Source: Trichormus sp. NMC-1
GTDB taxonomy: Bacteria > Cyanobacteriota > Cyanobacteriia > Cyanobacteriales > Nostocaceae
DNA: 64,000 bases
Reading direction: 5' to 3'
Assembly: GCF_001858025.1 (NCBI RefSeq)
Contig: NZ_LZQD01000002.1
Span: forward strand, 739,781 to 803,780
The notes under the pieces were generated by a model, which did no database searches, was not told where the DNA came from, and worked only from the letters and a program-made list of their open reading frames with translations. The translations under genes and the position numbers were made by a program. Of the stretch, positions 1 to 9,252 are shown in pieces; within the stretch, counting starts at the first letter, position 1; every line of letters starts with the position of its first letter.

Positions 1-772
1 TTAACAAAGTTCCGTCAAAACCTGAACCGATTTCAAAACCTTTACTTGCAGGAAGGGACATCACCGCTTTTGCTAAATCTGCTTCCAATTTATCAAAAAC
101 CGGCTCACCTAAACCCTTGGGAACATTCCGCACCACACATTCAACCACACCACCGATGGAATTACCATCTCTACCAGTTTGTTCAATTAATGAAATCATG
201 GTGTTAGCAATTTCGCTATCTGGACAACGGACAATATTGCTTTCTACATCTTCTAATGTGACGGTATTAGTATCAACAACGCCTTCTAAATCTTTGATGC
301 GCTTCACATAGGCGATAACTTCTACATTTGCAACTTGACGAAGAATCTTTTTAGCGATCGCACCAGCTGCTACTCTTCCTATTGTCTCACGGGCTGACGA
401 CCTACCGCCACCTTGCCAATTTCTAAACCCATACTTAGCATCATAGGTAGCATCTGCGTGAGAAGGACGATATTTTTGCGCCATCTCATCATAATCTTCA
501 GGACGGGTATTTTTATTTCTGACTAAGATAGCGATCGGTGTTCCCAGAGTTTTACCTTCAAAGACTCCTGATAATATCTCACAGGTGTCCGCTTCCTTGC
601 GAGGAGTCGTGATTTTACTTTGTCCTGGCCGTCTTCTGTCTAGTTCAAATTGAATTTCTTCCGGGGAAATTTCCAGTTGTGGGGGACAACCATCAATAAT
701 AACGCCCACACCGCCGCCGTGAGATTCGCCAAATGTCGTAATTCGGAAAAGATGACCAAAAGTGCTGCCCAT
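1..772 (-). CDS. aroC: Chorismate synthase, 3' end cut by window edge
   Basis: Chorismate synthase converts 5-enolpyruvylshikimate-3-phosphate to chorismate, the last common step of aromatic amino acid and quinone synthesis, using reduced FMN. The frame opens at an ATG at 772 and is still open at base 1, about 257 codons. The N-terminus reads [19 protein letters not shown] and carries the GESHG signature. Further on are [15 protein letters not shown] and, at the window edge, [13 protein letters not shown], all conserved in the family. About one third of the protein (usual length about 360 residues) lies outside the window. A hicBA pair lies just upstream in the same orientation. Identification is very secure. 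Confidence 0.95.
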   Translation of the reverse strand, partial: MGSTFGHLFRITTFGESHGGGVGVIIDGCPPQLEISPEEIQFELDRRRPGQSKITTPRKEADTCEILSGVFEGKTLGTPIAILVRNKNTRPEDYDEMAQKYRPSHADATYDAKYGFRNWQGGGRSSARETIGRVAAGAIAKKILRQVANVEVIAYVKRIKDLEGVVDTNTVTLEDVESNIVRCPDSEIANTMISLIEQTGRDGNSIGGVVECVVRNVPKGLGEPVFDKLEADLAKAVMSLPASKGFEIGSGFDGTLL

Positions 773-846
773 GATGTTGAGGAAATACAGTCTGGAATCT
801 GTATTTTACATGGAGTTGCACCAGAGATCATGCCTTTATTGCTGTG

Positions 847-1068
847 TCACAATAATTCAATAAATTCATCTACACTTAAACCCGCTTGTCGAATAATTCC
901 TCGCAAAGTACCTCTATCTAATTCTTTGTGATCTGGTACGGATATTGTGGTTCTAGGTTCTTCACGAACTATTATAATGTGACTTCCTCTTTGTCTATCT
1001 ACAAAAAAGCCGATTTTTTCTAGTGCTTTCACACACTCTAAACCTGAGATAATAGGTAATTTACTCAC
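847..1068 (-). CDS. hicA: HicA-family mRNA interferase toxin
   Basis: A 73-residue protein of the HicA/YcfA type, a small double-stranded-RNA-binding-fold toxin that cleaves mRNA. The family pattern is visible: an N-terminal helix (GLECVKALEKIGFFVDRQRG), then the conserved GSH containing the presumed catalytic histidine (RGSHIIIV), and the TISVPDHKELDRGTL stretch. Its start overlaps the hicB stop by 4 bp (ATGA type), so the two are translationally coupled. Nothing looks degraded. The pair sits alone between aroC and a TIR-like gene. Family assignment is firm; toxicity is inferred. Confidence 0.88.
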   Translation of the reverse strand: MSKLPIISGLECVKALEKIGFFVDRQRGSHIIIVREEPRTTISVPDHKELDRGTLRGIIRQAGLSVDEFIELL

Positions 1069-1283
1069 ACCAGCACTACCTCAACCGTATCTTCTGGAAT
1101 AGGTTCATTTCTGTCTTGCAAAACTTCAATGTAGAGAGATATTGCTTCTTCAATATTAGCTAAAGCCTCCTCACGAGTTTTACCCTGACTTATACAACCG
1201 GGTAAACTTGGGACTTCGACAACAAAATACCCATCTTCACCATGAGATAATAGCACTTTTCTTTGAGATTTCATTGTTACCAT
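1065..1283 (-). CDS. hicB: HicB-family antitoxin
   Basis: A 72-residue HicB-like protein with the partial RNase H-like fold typical of the family. It shows DGYFVVEVPSLPGCISQGKT, matching the usual (D)GYFVAEVPDLPGCVSQG pattern, then EEALANIEEAISLYIE. It would neutralise the HicA toxin encoded immediately downstream (4-bp overlap) and may repress the operon. It has no obvious C-terminal DNA-binding extension, so it belongs to the short-form antitoxins. An internal ATG three codons in is an alternative start. The antitoxin-first order is common for this subgroup. Confidence 0.87.
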   Translation of the reverse strand: MVTMKSQRKVLLSHGEDGYFVVEVPSLPGCISQGKTREEALANIEEAISLYIEVLQDRNEPIPEDTVEVVLV

Positions 1284-1490
1284 AGTTCAATCAGTGTCTC
1301 CATGAAATAACAAACCTAGTTAAAAAATATTTTATTCAGGTAAATTATTTATATCATATAACTTTATTTGCTAGTTTGCCTGATGTATTTTAGATTGAGT
1401 TGGGTGTTTGAAACGCTATGTTGATTATGATAATTACAAACTGTGATGTAAAATGTTTGCAATATAAAGAAACTTCCAACAATATACATT

Positions 1491-2603
1491 ATGACGCAAT
1501 TTACAGTATTCTACTCCTGGCAATCTGATTTACCCAAAGAAACTAACCAAGGAATAATTCAAGGAGCTATCAGAATAGCGAGTAATAAACTGGAACATGA
1601 GTTTAAAGAAACTGATTTACATATTATTATAGATGAAGCGACACGTGGTTTACCTGGAAGCCCTCATATACCATCCGCTATTTTTGATAAAATTGCATCT
1701 GCTGATGCCTTTATTTGTGACATAACGACAATTAATAAAGAAGTTAGAGAAAGGGAAGTTATAGAAGCTATAAAAAATCTGCAAGCTACAGAAGGTAGAA
1801 AAAAGCCACAAGAATTAAGAACTGTTCCTAACCCAAATGTAATGATTGAACTAGGATATGCAATTGCACATCTTGGTTGGGACAGAATAATTATGTTGTT
1901 TAATACCTCCTATGGTGATTTAAAAGATGCACCTTTTGATATAGTAGTAAATCGCATTACTGACTATAATTTAAGTCCTAAACCAGAAGATGTTACCGAA
2001 AAGCAGTTGCAAGGAAATCAAAAACAACTGAGCGAAAAAATTCATGAAGCCTTAAAACTAATCATTGAAAAATCGCCAAAGAAACCAAGATACAAAGATG
2101 AACTTACACCGGAAGAAACGAAGCGTAACCATGATATTTCTACTATCAAAACTATTCTGGAAACAATTCATATAACGAGTCTCAAGAACCATATCAACGA
2201 AGCTCCCTACAAAATTGATGGTAAAATATTCTTTTTTCGGGATATTTTCCATGAAAAAATTTATTATAATAGCTACGAGCTTTATCTTTATGATGAAAAG
2301 CTTAAAGACTTAGTAACCAAAATTCATGCTCTATGGGATAAAACTCTTTCATACGATCAACATTACCAACTTTCAGTTAGACATGACTTCTATATTTTTA
2401 GCAGTCATGACTATATGCCATTCACTAGCAAACAGCAAGAAGATTGGGATGATATTAAAGAGGCTTTAAGACAGCTTGAATTAGTATTTGATGAATTTCT
2501 GACTTATATTCAGGAAAATTATTTAGAAATTGATATTAAAGAAACAACCTCTACAGCATGGCGTGAATATATTGATTTCATGAAGGAAAATGGAATTGAA
2601 TAA
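1491..2603 (+). CDS. TIR-like (YSWQSD family) protein, putative defence effector
   Basis: A 370-residue protein with an N-terminal domain of about 180 residues and an apparently alpha-helical C-terminal half. The N-terminal domain begins FTVFYSWQSDLP (YSWQSD at 8-13). It continues with a conserved DEATRGLPGSPHI block (48-60), a strand ending in CDIT (76-79) and NPNVMIELGYAI (114-125), where E120 sits like the catalytic glutamate of TIR NADases. This arrangement resembles TIR and nucleoside-hydrolase-like folds. Such proteins are often annotated hypothetical and occur near defence genes. The charged C-terminal half (about 195-370) has no motif I recognise and may be the sensor or regulator. 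The fold is inferred from motifs; NAD cleavage is speculative. Confidence 0.6.
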   Translation: MTQFTVFYSWQSDLPKETNQGIIQGAIRIASNKLEHEFKETDLHIIIDEATRGLPGSPHIPSAIFDKIASADAFICDITTINKEVREREVIEAIKNLQATEGRKKPQELRTVPNPNVMIELGYAIAHLGWDRIIMLFNTSYGDLKDAPFDIVVNRITDYNLSPKPEDVTEKQLQGNQKQLSEKIHEALKLIIEKSPKKPRYKDELTPEETKRNHDISTIKTILETIHITSLKNHINEAPYKIDGKIFFFRDIFHEKIYYNSYELYLYDEKLKDLVTKIHALWDKTLSYDQHYQLSVRHDFYIFSSHDYMPFTSKQQEDWDDIKEALRQLELVFDEFLTYIQENYLEIDIKETTSTAWREYIDFMKENGIE

Positions 2604-2681
2604 AATTCGTAGTAGGTTGGGTTGACTTTAGGCAAACCAACATTACAGTTATTTTCTATATAACATGGTGTTTGTGAAAAC

Positions 2682-3017
2682 TTAAATTTTTGAAATTTTA
2701 CTCAAATAACCATAAAGTTCTAAACGCTTTTCATAATTCTCTGGCTGATTCAACAAATCATCACCAGCCTTTAAAGTATCTAAAGCAAATTGATAATTTC
2801 CCTGTTCACAATGATGATAAAAAGCATCAATATAATCTGTTAAATCATCTTCCCAAGCCCAATTTTCCAGCCAATCACCTTCTATATCATCAACATAAAG
2901 ATGAATATAATCTGAGCCATAATTTTGCTTATCTAACTGCAACTGTTGGGACGCTTCCAGATAGTTCCAATTTACCTCAGAACTGGACGGATTATCAATA
3001 TTTACATCTTGAATCAT
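2682..3017 (-). CDS. Hypothetical protein, acidic, TPR-like
   Basis: A protein of about 111 residues from an ATG at 3017. The frame extends upstream to 3068, but those codons (translating as SESGCPGFKDLQDG) fall inside a dispersed repeat also present near 3528-3566, so I take the inner start. The product is acidic and rich in Trp and Tyr. Its C-terminal half (CEQGNYQFALDTLKAGDDLL) looks like one tetratricopeptide-type helical hairpin. I do not recognise the family and assign no function. It may be the remnant of a longer TPR protein. It lies tail-to-tail with the TIR-like gene and head-to-head with a membrane protein. Confidence 0.5.
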   Translation of the reverse strand: MIQDVNIDNPSSSEVNWNYLEASQQLQLDKQNYGSDYIHLYVDDIEGDWLENWAWEDDLTDYIDAFYHHCEQGNYQFALDTLKAGDDLLNQPENYEKRLELYGYLSKISKI

Positions 3018-3068
3018 AAAATTACCATCCTGTAAATCCTTAAATCCTGGACATCCTGATTCAGACAA
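3018..3068. repeat. Dispersed AATCCTG-type repeat
   Basis: Contains tandem-like 'aatcctg' units (ccatcctgtaaatcctta, aatcctggacatcctgattc) ending in 'attcagacaa'. A second copy lies at 3528-3566 (ttcatcctcaaatcctgcaa, aatcctgattcagacagtga). This is a short repeat common between cyanobacterial genes. Read in the - strand it gives a misleading N-terminal extension to the neighbouring 2682-3017 gene. Confidence 0.6.
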
Positions 3069-3160
3069 AAAAAATAAGTATCTTGTACTGTTGTAACAAT
3101 ATTTATACTATAAGTATAGTAAGTGCTAAATTAAAACAAAACTTTTGCACTAAGGTAATC

Positions 3161-3502
3161 ATGGGCTTTTTACTGAGAATATTCGGCTTTGGTTTGCTGA
3201 TATTAGGCATCTACTTGGTTGGACAAAACATCATTTTCACAACCAACGTTTATCCTTACTGGTGGAGAGGAATAGCCGCAGATACTTCTGTACTTGCACT
3301 AACAATAGGAGTGATGATATTAATATTCTTCCCCAGAGGTACGAAAGAGCTAGGCTGGATACCCGTAGTTCTGGGAATTATCCTTGTATTTATGAGCAGT
3401 CGAGCCATCCTCAATCCTACGAGCCTATGGCAATTTTTTCTATCATTAATTCTCATGTCAGGAGGCTATAAAATGTTCATCACCGGACGCTTACCTGTGT
3501 AA
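3161..3502 (+). CDS. Small integral membrane protein, unknown function
   Basis: A 113-residue hydrophobic protein starting MGFLLRIFGFGLLILGIYLVG at an ATG at 3161. The frame is open from 3083, but the upstream codons (MYCCNNIYTIS...) look non-coding and lack the composition of the rest. Four hydrophobic segments are visible: about residues 3-22, 40-58, 65-82 and 88-106. No catalytic or transport motif is recognisable, and the family is unknown to me. It would sit in the cytoplasmic or thylakoid membrane. It lies between a hypothetical gene and the 3' end of a broken psbA, on the opposite strand to both. Confidence 0.6.
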   Translation: MGFLLRIFGFGLLILGIYLVGQNIIFTTNVYPYWWRGIAADTSVLALTIGVMILIFFPRGTKELGWIPVVLGIILVFMSSRAILNPTSLWQFFLSLILMSGGYKMFITGRLPV

Positions 3503-3576
3503 AAAAATATGCACAAAAAATAAAATCCTGTTCATCCTCAAATCCTGCAAATCCTGATTCAGACAGTGAATTAAAA

Positions 3577-3608
3577 ACAAAAAAAACGCCCCCCGTTAGG
3601 AGAGCGTT
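3577..3608 (-). terminator. Rho-independent terminator of psbA
   Basis: On the - strand the sequence forms a 10-bp stem (AACGCTCTCC with GGGGGGCGTT, allowing G-T pairs) with a TAAC loop, followed by a run of T. It lies about 25 bp past the psbA stop codon, where the native terminator should be. Confidence 0.8.
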
Positions 3609-3632
3609 TTTTATTTAACTAAGCTAGAAATA

Positions 3633-4722
<1,090 letters not shown>

Positions 4723-4728
<6 letters not shown>

Positions 4729-4875
4729 GATGAAGCAGGTGGTAGCAGCTAACAGGGTAGGGATCATTAGAACGCCGAACCAACCGATGTAGATACGGTT
4801 TTCGGTGCTGGTGATCCACTCGCAAAAGCGATCCCATACGTTAGCGCTTTGGCGCTGTTGAATGGCTGTGGTCAT
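4723..4875 (-). pseudogene. psbA: psbA 5' fragment (D1 residues 1-49)
   Basis: Starts at an ATG at 4875 and encodes [20 protein letters not shown] and on through [19 protein letters not shown], the N-terminus and most of transmembrane helix A of D1. At codon 50 it runs into the duplicated hflX segment and meets a TAA at 4723-4725 after one foreign codon. The product would be a 50-residue peptide. The upstream promoter is intact (see 4936-4964), so transcription is probably unaffected. It is collinear with the 3' fragment at 3633-4052. Confidence 0.9.
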
Positions 4876-4935
4876 GTGTTTATAATTGCGTTTGAGTTAT
4901 GTATGTTTTGGTAGGTGTTTCTACCTCATGAATTT

Positions 4936-4964
4936 ATATTAGGACTTTTATTGAGATTTGTAAA
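4936..4964 (-). promoter_or_regulatory. psbA promoter (-35 TTTACA, -10 TAATAT)
   Basis: On the - strand TTTACA (4964-4959) is separated by exactly 17 bases from TAATAT (4941-4936). The -10 box lies about 60 bp upstream of the psbA ATG at 4875. Spacing and hexamers match the strong sigma-70-type promoters of cyanobacterial psbA genes. It would now drive a truncated message. Confidence 0.75.
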
Positions 4965-5212
4965 GTATTTTTCTTAATATTTTTTAATAAATTTGAAAAA
5001 TAGAATGATAAAGCAGACACAGTAAGGGTTTTAGGCGTTAATGTTTTGTAACAATTTCTCTAATAATTTTCTTGTAGGGTGGGTATAGCCCTTGCATGGC
5101 TACGCTAAAGCCCAGAAAGTAAGCCACCTGCCACATCAAACACTTGAAGTGAAAGCCATTGCTACGTTAGCTTTTGGCATAACACTCCCCACGAAAAATC
5201 CGTTACTTATAT

Positions 5213-5297
5213 ATATGGCTTGCTTAATAAAGCTAAAACTTAGATATATCAAGAGTTTGAAGGTTAAAAAGGTGAATCAGGTGCAAGGAATAAGCGT
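5213..5297 (-). repeat. Diverged dispersed repeat, inverted relative to 8534-8612
   Basis: The reverse complement shares TTCCTTGCACCTGATTCACC and the following 'cccttgat...atct..gttttac...tatatggctt' pattern with 8534-8612 and 8965-9043, at roughly 80 percent by eye. It therefore brackets cofG-hflX as an inverted pair. No coding potential is apparent. The rest of 4965-5527 holds only repeat-like sequence. Confidence 0.6.
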
Positions 5298-5411
5298 TGA
5301 AACTGTTCATTTACCTATCATTTGACCAGATTCAAGACTCTTCTTCTAATTCTTCGTCCGCTCACTGAGCGTAGTCGTTCACGTAGTGTCTCCGACAGGA
5401 GAAGAGAAGTG

Positions 5412-5455
5412 CTGACTCCTGTACGGGCGTATTGCAATACGCCCCTACTGACTCC
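5412..5455. repeat. Hairpin repeat flanked by CTCCTG heptamers
   Basis: A perfect 20-bp palindrome, GGGCGTATTGCAATACGCCC, sits between 'gactcctgtac' and 'ctactgactcct'. The same unit recurs at 18746-18800, and a variant with a different palindrome lies at 29764-29820. It belongs to a mobile-looking family of hairpins placed inside CTCCTGA-type heptamer repeats. Confidence 0.7.
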
Positions 5456-5527
5456 TAGCCCTAACCAAAAGAGTTTTATGCCTAACGGCTCCCGTAAGGG
5501 ATACAGCAAACCCTATATATATGTCCT

Positions 5528-6487
5528 ATGTTCTCATTTAGTCAAAATCAAAATATTGTTACATATAGCCCTGCTTACACCATCGTCCCGACTTATGAAT
5601 GCTTTAACCGCTGTTCCTACTGCAATTTCCGCACAGATCCCGGTCAAGATCCCTGGTTGACTCTGGCAGAAGCCAAGAGTATTTTACAACAACTGCAAAG
5701 TCAGAATGTCTGTGAAATCCTCATCCTCAGTGGGGAAGTTCATCCGCATTCACCAAGGCGTTCGGCGTGGTTACAGCGAATTTATGATTTGTGTGCATTA
5801 GCAATAGAGATGGGATTTTTACCACATACCAACGTCGGTCCCCTCAGTTTTGAGGAAATGCGAAAGCTGAAAAATGTAAATGTGTCGATGGGGTTGATGT
5901 TGGAACAGTTAACACCACAATTACTAAATACAGTGCATCGCCACGCGCCTAGTAAAATACCAGAAGTCAGGCTGCAACAATTAAAATGGGCAGGAGAGTT
6001 GCAAATTCCTTTTACTACTGGACTGCTTTTGGGAATAGGCGAAACTGAAAATGATTGGTGGGAAACTTTAGCCGCTATCTCAGATTTGCATCAACGCTAC
6101 CAGCATATACAAGAAGTGATCATGCAACCCCACAGTCCGGGAAGTCAGCAAAGCTTTGATGCATCGCCTTTTGACCCTCATCAATTACCCGAAGTCATCG
6201 CCAAAGCCAGGCAGATTTTACCAAGAGATATTACAATTCAAATTCCGCCCAATTTAATTCAAGATCAAGAATGGTTACTTGCTTGTATAGCTGCGGGTGC
6301 GAGGGATTTGGGGGGAATAAGTCCTAAAGATGAAGTGAATCCTGATTATCCTCATTTGCAAGAACAGGCATTGAGAGAAATTTTACAGCTTGGGGGATGG
6401 GAGTTAGTACCAAGGTTGCCAGTATATCCTCAGTTTGCAAGTTGGTTGAGTGATCAGCTTTTGTGCGATCGCATTAGCATTAGTTAG
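5528..6487 (+). CDS. cofG: FO synthase subunit 1, CofG (radical SAM)
   Basis: CofG, with CofH, makes FO (7,8-didemethyl-8-hydroxy-5-deazariboflavin), the deazaflavin antenna of cyanobacterial photolyase and the core of F420. At 319 residues it is full length. The radical SAM cluster motif CX3CX2C is C25, C29 and C32 in ECFNRCSYCNF. TGLLLGIGET (about 160-170) and HSPGSQQSF (about 205) are typical CofG stretches. The frame ends ...QLLCDRISIS at a HIP1 octamer, which is also where the segment copied into psbA begins, so the last few residues deserve checking. A 91-bp internal piece (5784-5874) is copied at 8734-8824. CofH is not in the window. Confidence 0.9.
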   Translation: MFSFSQNQNIVTYSPAYTIVPTYECFNRCSYCNFRTDPGQDPWLTLAEAKSILQQLQSQNVCEILILSGEVHPHSPRRSAWLQRIYDLCALAIEMGFLPHTNVGPLSFEEMRKLKNVNVSMGLMLEQLTPQLLNTVHRHAPSKIPEVRLQQLKWAGELQIPFTTGLLLGIGETENDWWETLAAISDLHQRYQHIQEVIMQPHSPGSQQSFDASPFDPHQLPEVIAKARQILPRDITIQIPPNLIQDQEWLLACIAAGARDLGGISPKDEVNPDYPHLQEQALREILQLGGWELVPRLPVYPQFASWLSDQLLCDRISIS

Positions 6488-6851
6488 CTTTTTTGTATCG
6501 GTTAGGCAAAAAACTTGCAGGTGTACTCATCGCTGTTAAATACATGATTTTTACAAAACGCAAAAGCATCTGCCAACAGATAGACCTGACAACTCACTCT
6601 CTGTTGTAAAATAGACAATAGAGCAATAGAACGATTAGGGGGGGCCAGTTCACTGGTCATAAACGTCTATAGAGACCATCTTCGGTAATCTCCAAGGTTT
6701 AAAGTCCAGCCAGCTGAAACAACTACAGCGGCTGTACCACCAGCGCATATCGGGCAATCTCATCACAACATCGGAGTTCGCCCAGCGTCTGGCCGCCATT
6801 AGTACGGAACTAAATCAGCCTGTATGTGCCTACCTCAACCGTCGCGGACAA

Positions 6852-8408
6852 GTGATTCGGGTGGGGGTAGGCAGTCCACGTCAAACTCAAATTCCACCTC
6901 TAGAACTACCCCGTTACGGTGCAGAACGTCTGAGTGGGATTCGTTGTATAGCTACCCATCTCAAGCCAGAACCACCAAATGAAGCGGCATTAACCGCCAT
7001 GGCACTACAACGCTTAGATGCTTTGGTAGTATTAAACATTACTGGATCGGGATTTACCCGACGAGGCGGTGGTGCGACAGGTTACGTCAAAGAAGCTTAT
7101 TTGGCACATTTAGTAGCCAATAATAGCAAACAGTTAGTTTTAACTCAGTCTTCGGGAATCACTACCCCAGACGCAACTCTATATTCCAGCGTGTCGCCAC
7201 CTCAGAGTTTAGATGCGATCGCAGAACAGGACTTTCTGGACTTAGTGGAAGGTCTAGAAGAAGAATTCCGCCGGGAATATATTGCTCAAGAAGTAGGCGC
7301 TGACAATGATCGTGTGGTCATTGTCGGGGTAATAACGGATAGCACCACTCCTCAACAATTCCAAGACACCATAGCAGAATTGGTGCGGTTAGTGGATACA
7401 GCCGGGGGAGATGTATTGCAGATACTCCAACAAAAGCGATCGCGCATTCATCCCCAAACCGTCATTGGTGAAGGTAAAGTTCAAGAAGTTGCCCTCACAG
7501 CCCAAACCTTGGGAGCCAATCTTGTCGTCTTTGACCGAGACCTCTCACCCGCTCAAGTCCGCAACCTAGAAGCACAAATTGGGGTCAGAGTAGTTGACCG
7601 TACAGAAGTTATATTAGATATCTTTGCTCAACGCGCCCAATCAGGTGCGGGGAAATTACAAGTCGAACTGGCACAGTTAGAATATATGATGCCACGACTC
7701 ACAGGTCGAGGTCGTACCATGTCCCGACTAGGGGGCGGTATTGGGACTCGCGGGCCTGGTGAAACAAAACTGGAAACTGAACGCCGAGCAATTCAGCAGC
7801 GAATTTCCCGACTACAACATGAAGTCAACCAGTTGCAAGCTCATCGCTCACGCTTACGTCAACGAAGACAACATCGTGAAGTTCCTTCAGTGGCCTTGGT
7901 GGGTTATACCAACGCGGGTAAGTCTACCTTACTCAACGCCCTCACTAACGCTGAAGTTTACACAGCCGACCAACTGTTTGCCACACTCGACCCCACCACA
8001 CGTCGCTTGGTCATTCCTCATGCAGATACTAATGAACTTCAGGAAACTTTACTAACAGATACGGTGGGGTTTATTCATGAGTTACCTCCCTCCTTAATGG
8101 ATGCCTTTCGCGCCACTTTGGAGGAAGTCACAGAAGCTGATGCTCTACTACATTTGGTAGATTTGTCCCATCCTGCTTGGTTGAGTCATATTCGCTCAGT
8201 TAGGGATATTCTTGCCCAAATGCCTATTGCTCCTGGCCCTGCCTTGGTAGCTTTTAACAAAATTGATCAAGTGAGCAGCGAAACACTGGCTTTAGCTAAA
8301 GAAGAATTTCCCTTAGCCGTGTTTATCTGCGCTAGTCAGCGTTTAGGTTTAGAAACTCTACGCTATCGTCTGTCTCAGTTGATCGAATATGCTGTTGATG
8401 GTGGGTAA
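6852..8408 (+). CDS. hflX: GTPase HflX (ribosome-splitting factor)
   Basis: HflX binds 50S subunits and rescues stalled or heat-damaged ribosomes. From the GTG at 6852 it is 518 residues. It has the N-terminal HflX domain (GEGKVQE and DRDLSPAQVRNLE), the glycine-rich linker RLGGGIGTRGPGETKLETERR, and the G domain with G1 GYTNAGKST (about 350), G3 DTVGF (about 402) and G4 NKID (about 469). Family-like sequence continues upstream in frame to about 6669 (ETIFGNLQGL, SSQLKQLQRLYHQR), but no ATG, GTG or TTG occurs between the in-frame TAA at 6660 and 6852. Either the longer protein starts at a non-standard ATA or CTG, or it is N-terminally shortened. The first part (to 7139) is duplicated inside psbA. 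Confidence 0.92.
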   Translation: MIRVGVGSPRQTQIPPLELPRYGAERLSGIRCIATHLKPEPPNEAALTAMALQRLDALVVLNITGSGFTRRGGGATGYVKEAYLAHLVANNSKQLVLTQSSGITTPDATLYSSVSPPQSLDAIAEQDFLDLVEGLEEEFRREYIAQEVGADNDRVVIVGVITDSTTPQQFQDTIAELVRLVDTAGGDVLQILQQKRSRIHPQTVIGEGKVQEVALTAQTLGANLVVFDRDLSPAQVRNLEAQIGVRVVDRTEVILDIFAQRAQSGAGKLQVELAQLEYMMPRLTGRGRTMSRLGGGIGTRGPGETKLETERRAIQQRISRLQHEVNQLQAHRSRLRQRRQHREVPSVALVGYTNAGKSTLLNALTNAEVYTADQLFATLDPTTRRLVIPHADTNELQETLLTDTVGFIHELPPSLMDAFRATLEEVTEADALLHLVDLSHPAWLSHIRSVRDILAQMPIAPGPALVAFNKIDQVSSETLALAKEEFPLAVFICASQRLGLETLRYRLSQLIEYAVDGG

Positions 8409-8414
8409 ATAAGC

Positions 8415-8734
8415 TAATCATCATTCATTTTTCCAGGATGATTCGCTTGTAGGAAGGCAAATGATGCCCTCTGATAAACCTCTCCCCGCAACGGGGAGAG
8501 CCTTAAAATTTTGGATTTTTGATGGGTTTCATGTCTATTCCTTGCACCTGATTCACCTTTTTTACCCCTGAATCCCTTGATTTATCTTGGTTTTACATTT
8601 ATATGGCTTACGCCACGCTGCGCTATCAGCAAGCCCTAATTAGTAGTTATGATTACGCCATTTGTGCAACAATCACAAAATTCTCTTTCCTCACCGCAAT
8701 ATCACCTCCGCAAGAAGAGGATAAAAAATAATAA
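8415..8734 (+). repeat. 320-bp direct repeat, copy 1
   Basis: Identical to 8846-9165 (offset 431) as read. It contains a small 'cctctccccgcaacggggagag' hairpin, a 'ccttgcacctgattcacctt' stretch shared in inverted form with 5213-5297, and 'tatggcttacgccacgctgc'. There is no start-to-stop frame of convincing composition. It lies directly after hflX. Confidence 0.9.
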
Positions 8735-8824
8735 TGATTTGTGTGCATTAGCAATAGAGATGGGATTTTTACCACATACCAACGTCGGTCCCCTCAGTTT
8801 TGAGGAAATGCGAAAGCTGAAAAA
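8734..8824 (+). repeat. 91-bp copy of an internal cofG segment
   Basis: Matches 5784-5874 exactly (offset 2950), the part of cofG encoding LCALAIEMGFLPHTNVGPLS and the following EEMRKLK. It is followed by about 22 bp (8825-8846) that copies 8620-8641 from within the flanking repeat, and then by the second repeat copy. The piece cannot be expressed as CofG. Confidence 0.9.
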
Positions 8825-8845
8825 GCGCTATCAGCAAGCCCTAAT

Positions 8846-9165
8846 TAATCATCATTCATTTTTCCAGGATGATTCGCTTGTAGGAAGGCAAATGATGCCC
8901 TCTGATAAACCTCTCCCCGCAACGGGGAGAGCCTTAAAATTTTGGATTTTTGATGGGTTTCATGTCTATTCCTTGCACCTGATTCACCTTTTTTACCCCT
9001 GAATCCCTTGATTTATCTTGGTTTTACATTTATATGGCTTACGCCACGCTGCGCTATCAGCAAGCCCTAATTAGTAGTTATGATTACGCCATTTGTGCAA
9101 CAATCACAAAATTCTCTTTCCTCACCGCAATATCACCTCCGCAAGAAGAGGATAAAAAATAATAA
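8846..9165 (+). repeat. 320-bp direct repeat, copy 2
   Basis: Second copy of 8415-8734. The junction to unique sequence is at 9165/9166, after 'gataaaaaataataa'. The 117-codon frame at 8649-9002 spans repeat and cofG copy and is not a gene. Confidence 0.9.
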
Positions 9166-9252
9166 GCCGCAACAGGTATCACTCTGTAACGACTGGAAAG
9201 TTTTAGGCTAAGTACAAGTTTTAATCTCGCGTGTGTGAAATATTTTGGAGTA

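Noticed and set aside
650..931. 93-codon + strand frame
   Set aside because: Antisense to the start of aroC and the end of hicA, both clearly coding.
5322..5660. 112-codon frame overlapping the cofG start
   Set aside because: It reads through hairpin repeats and lies in a different frame from cofG, which is clearly coding.
8649..9002. 117-codon frame after hflX
   Set aside because: It crosses the junction between the 320-bp repeat and the copied cofG piece and has no coherent protein sequence.
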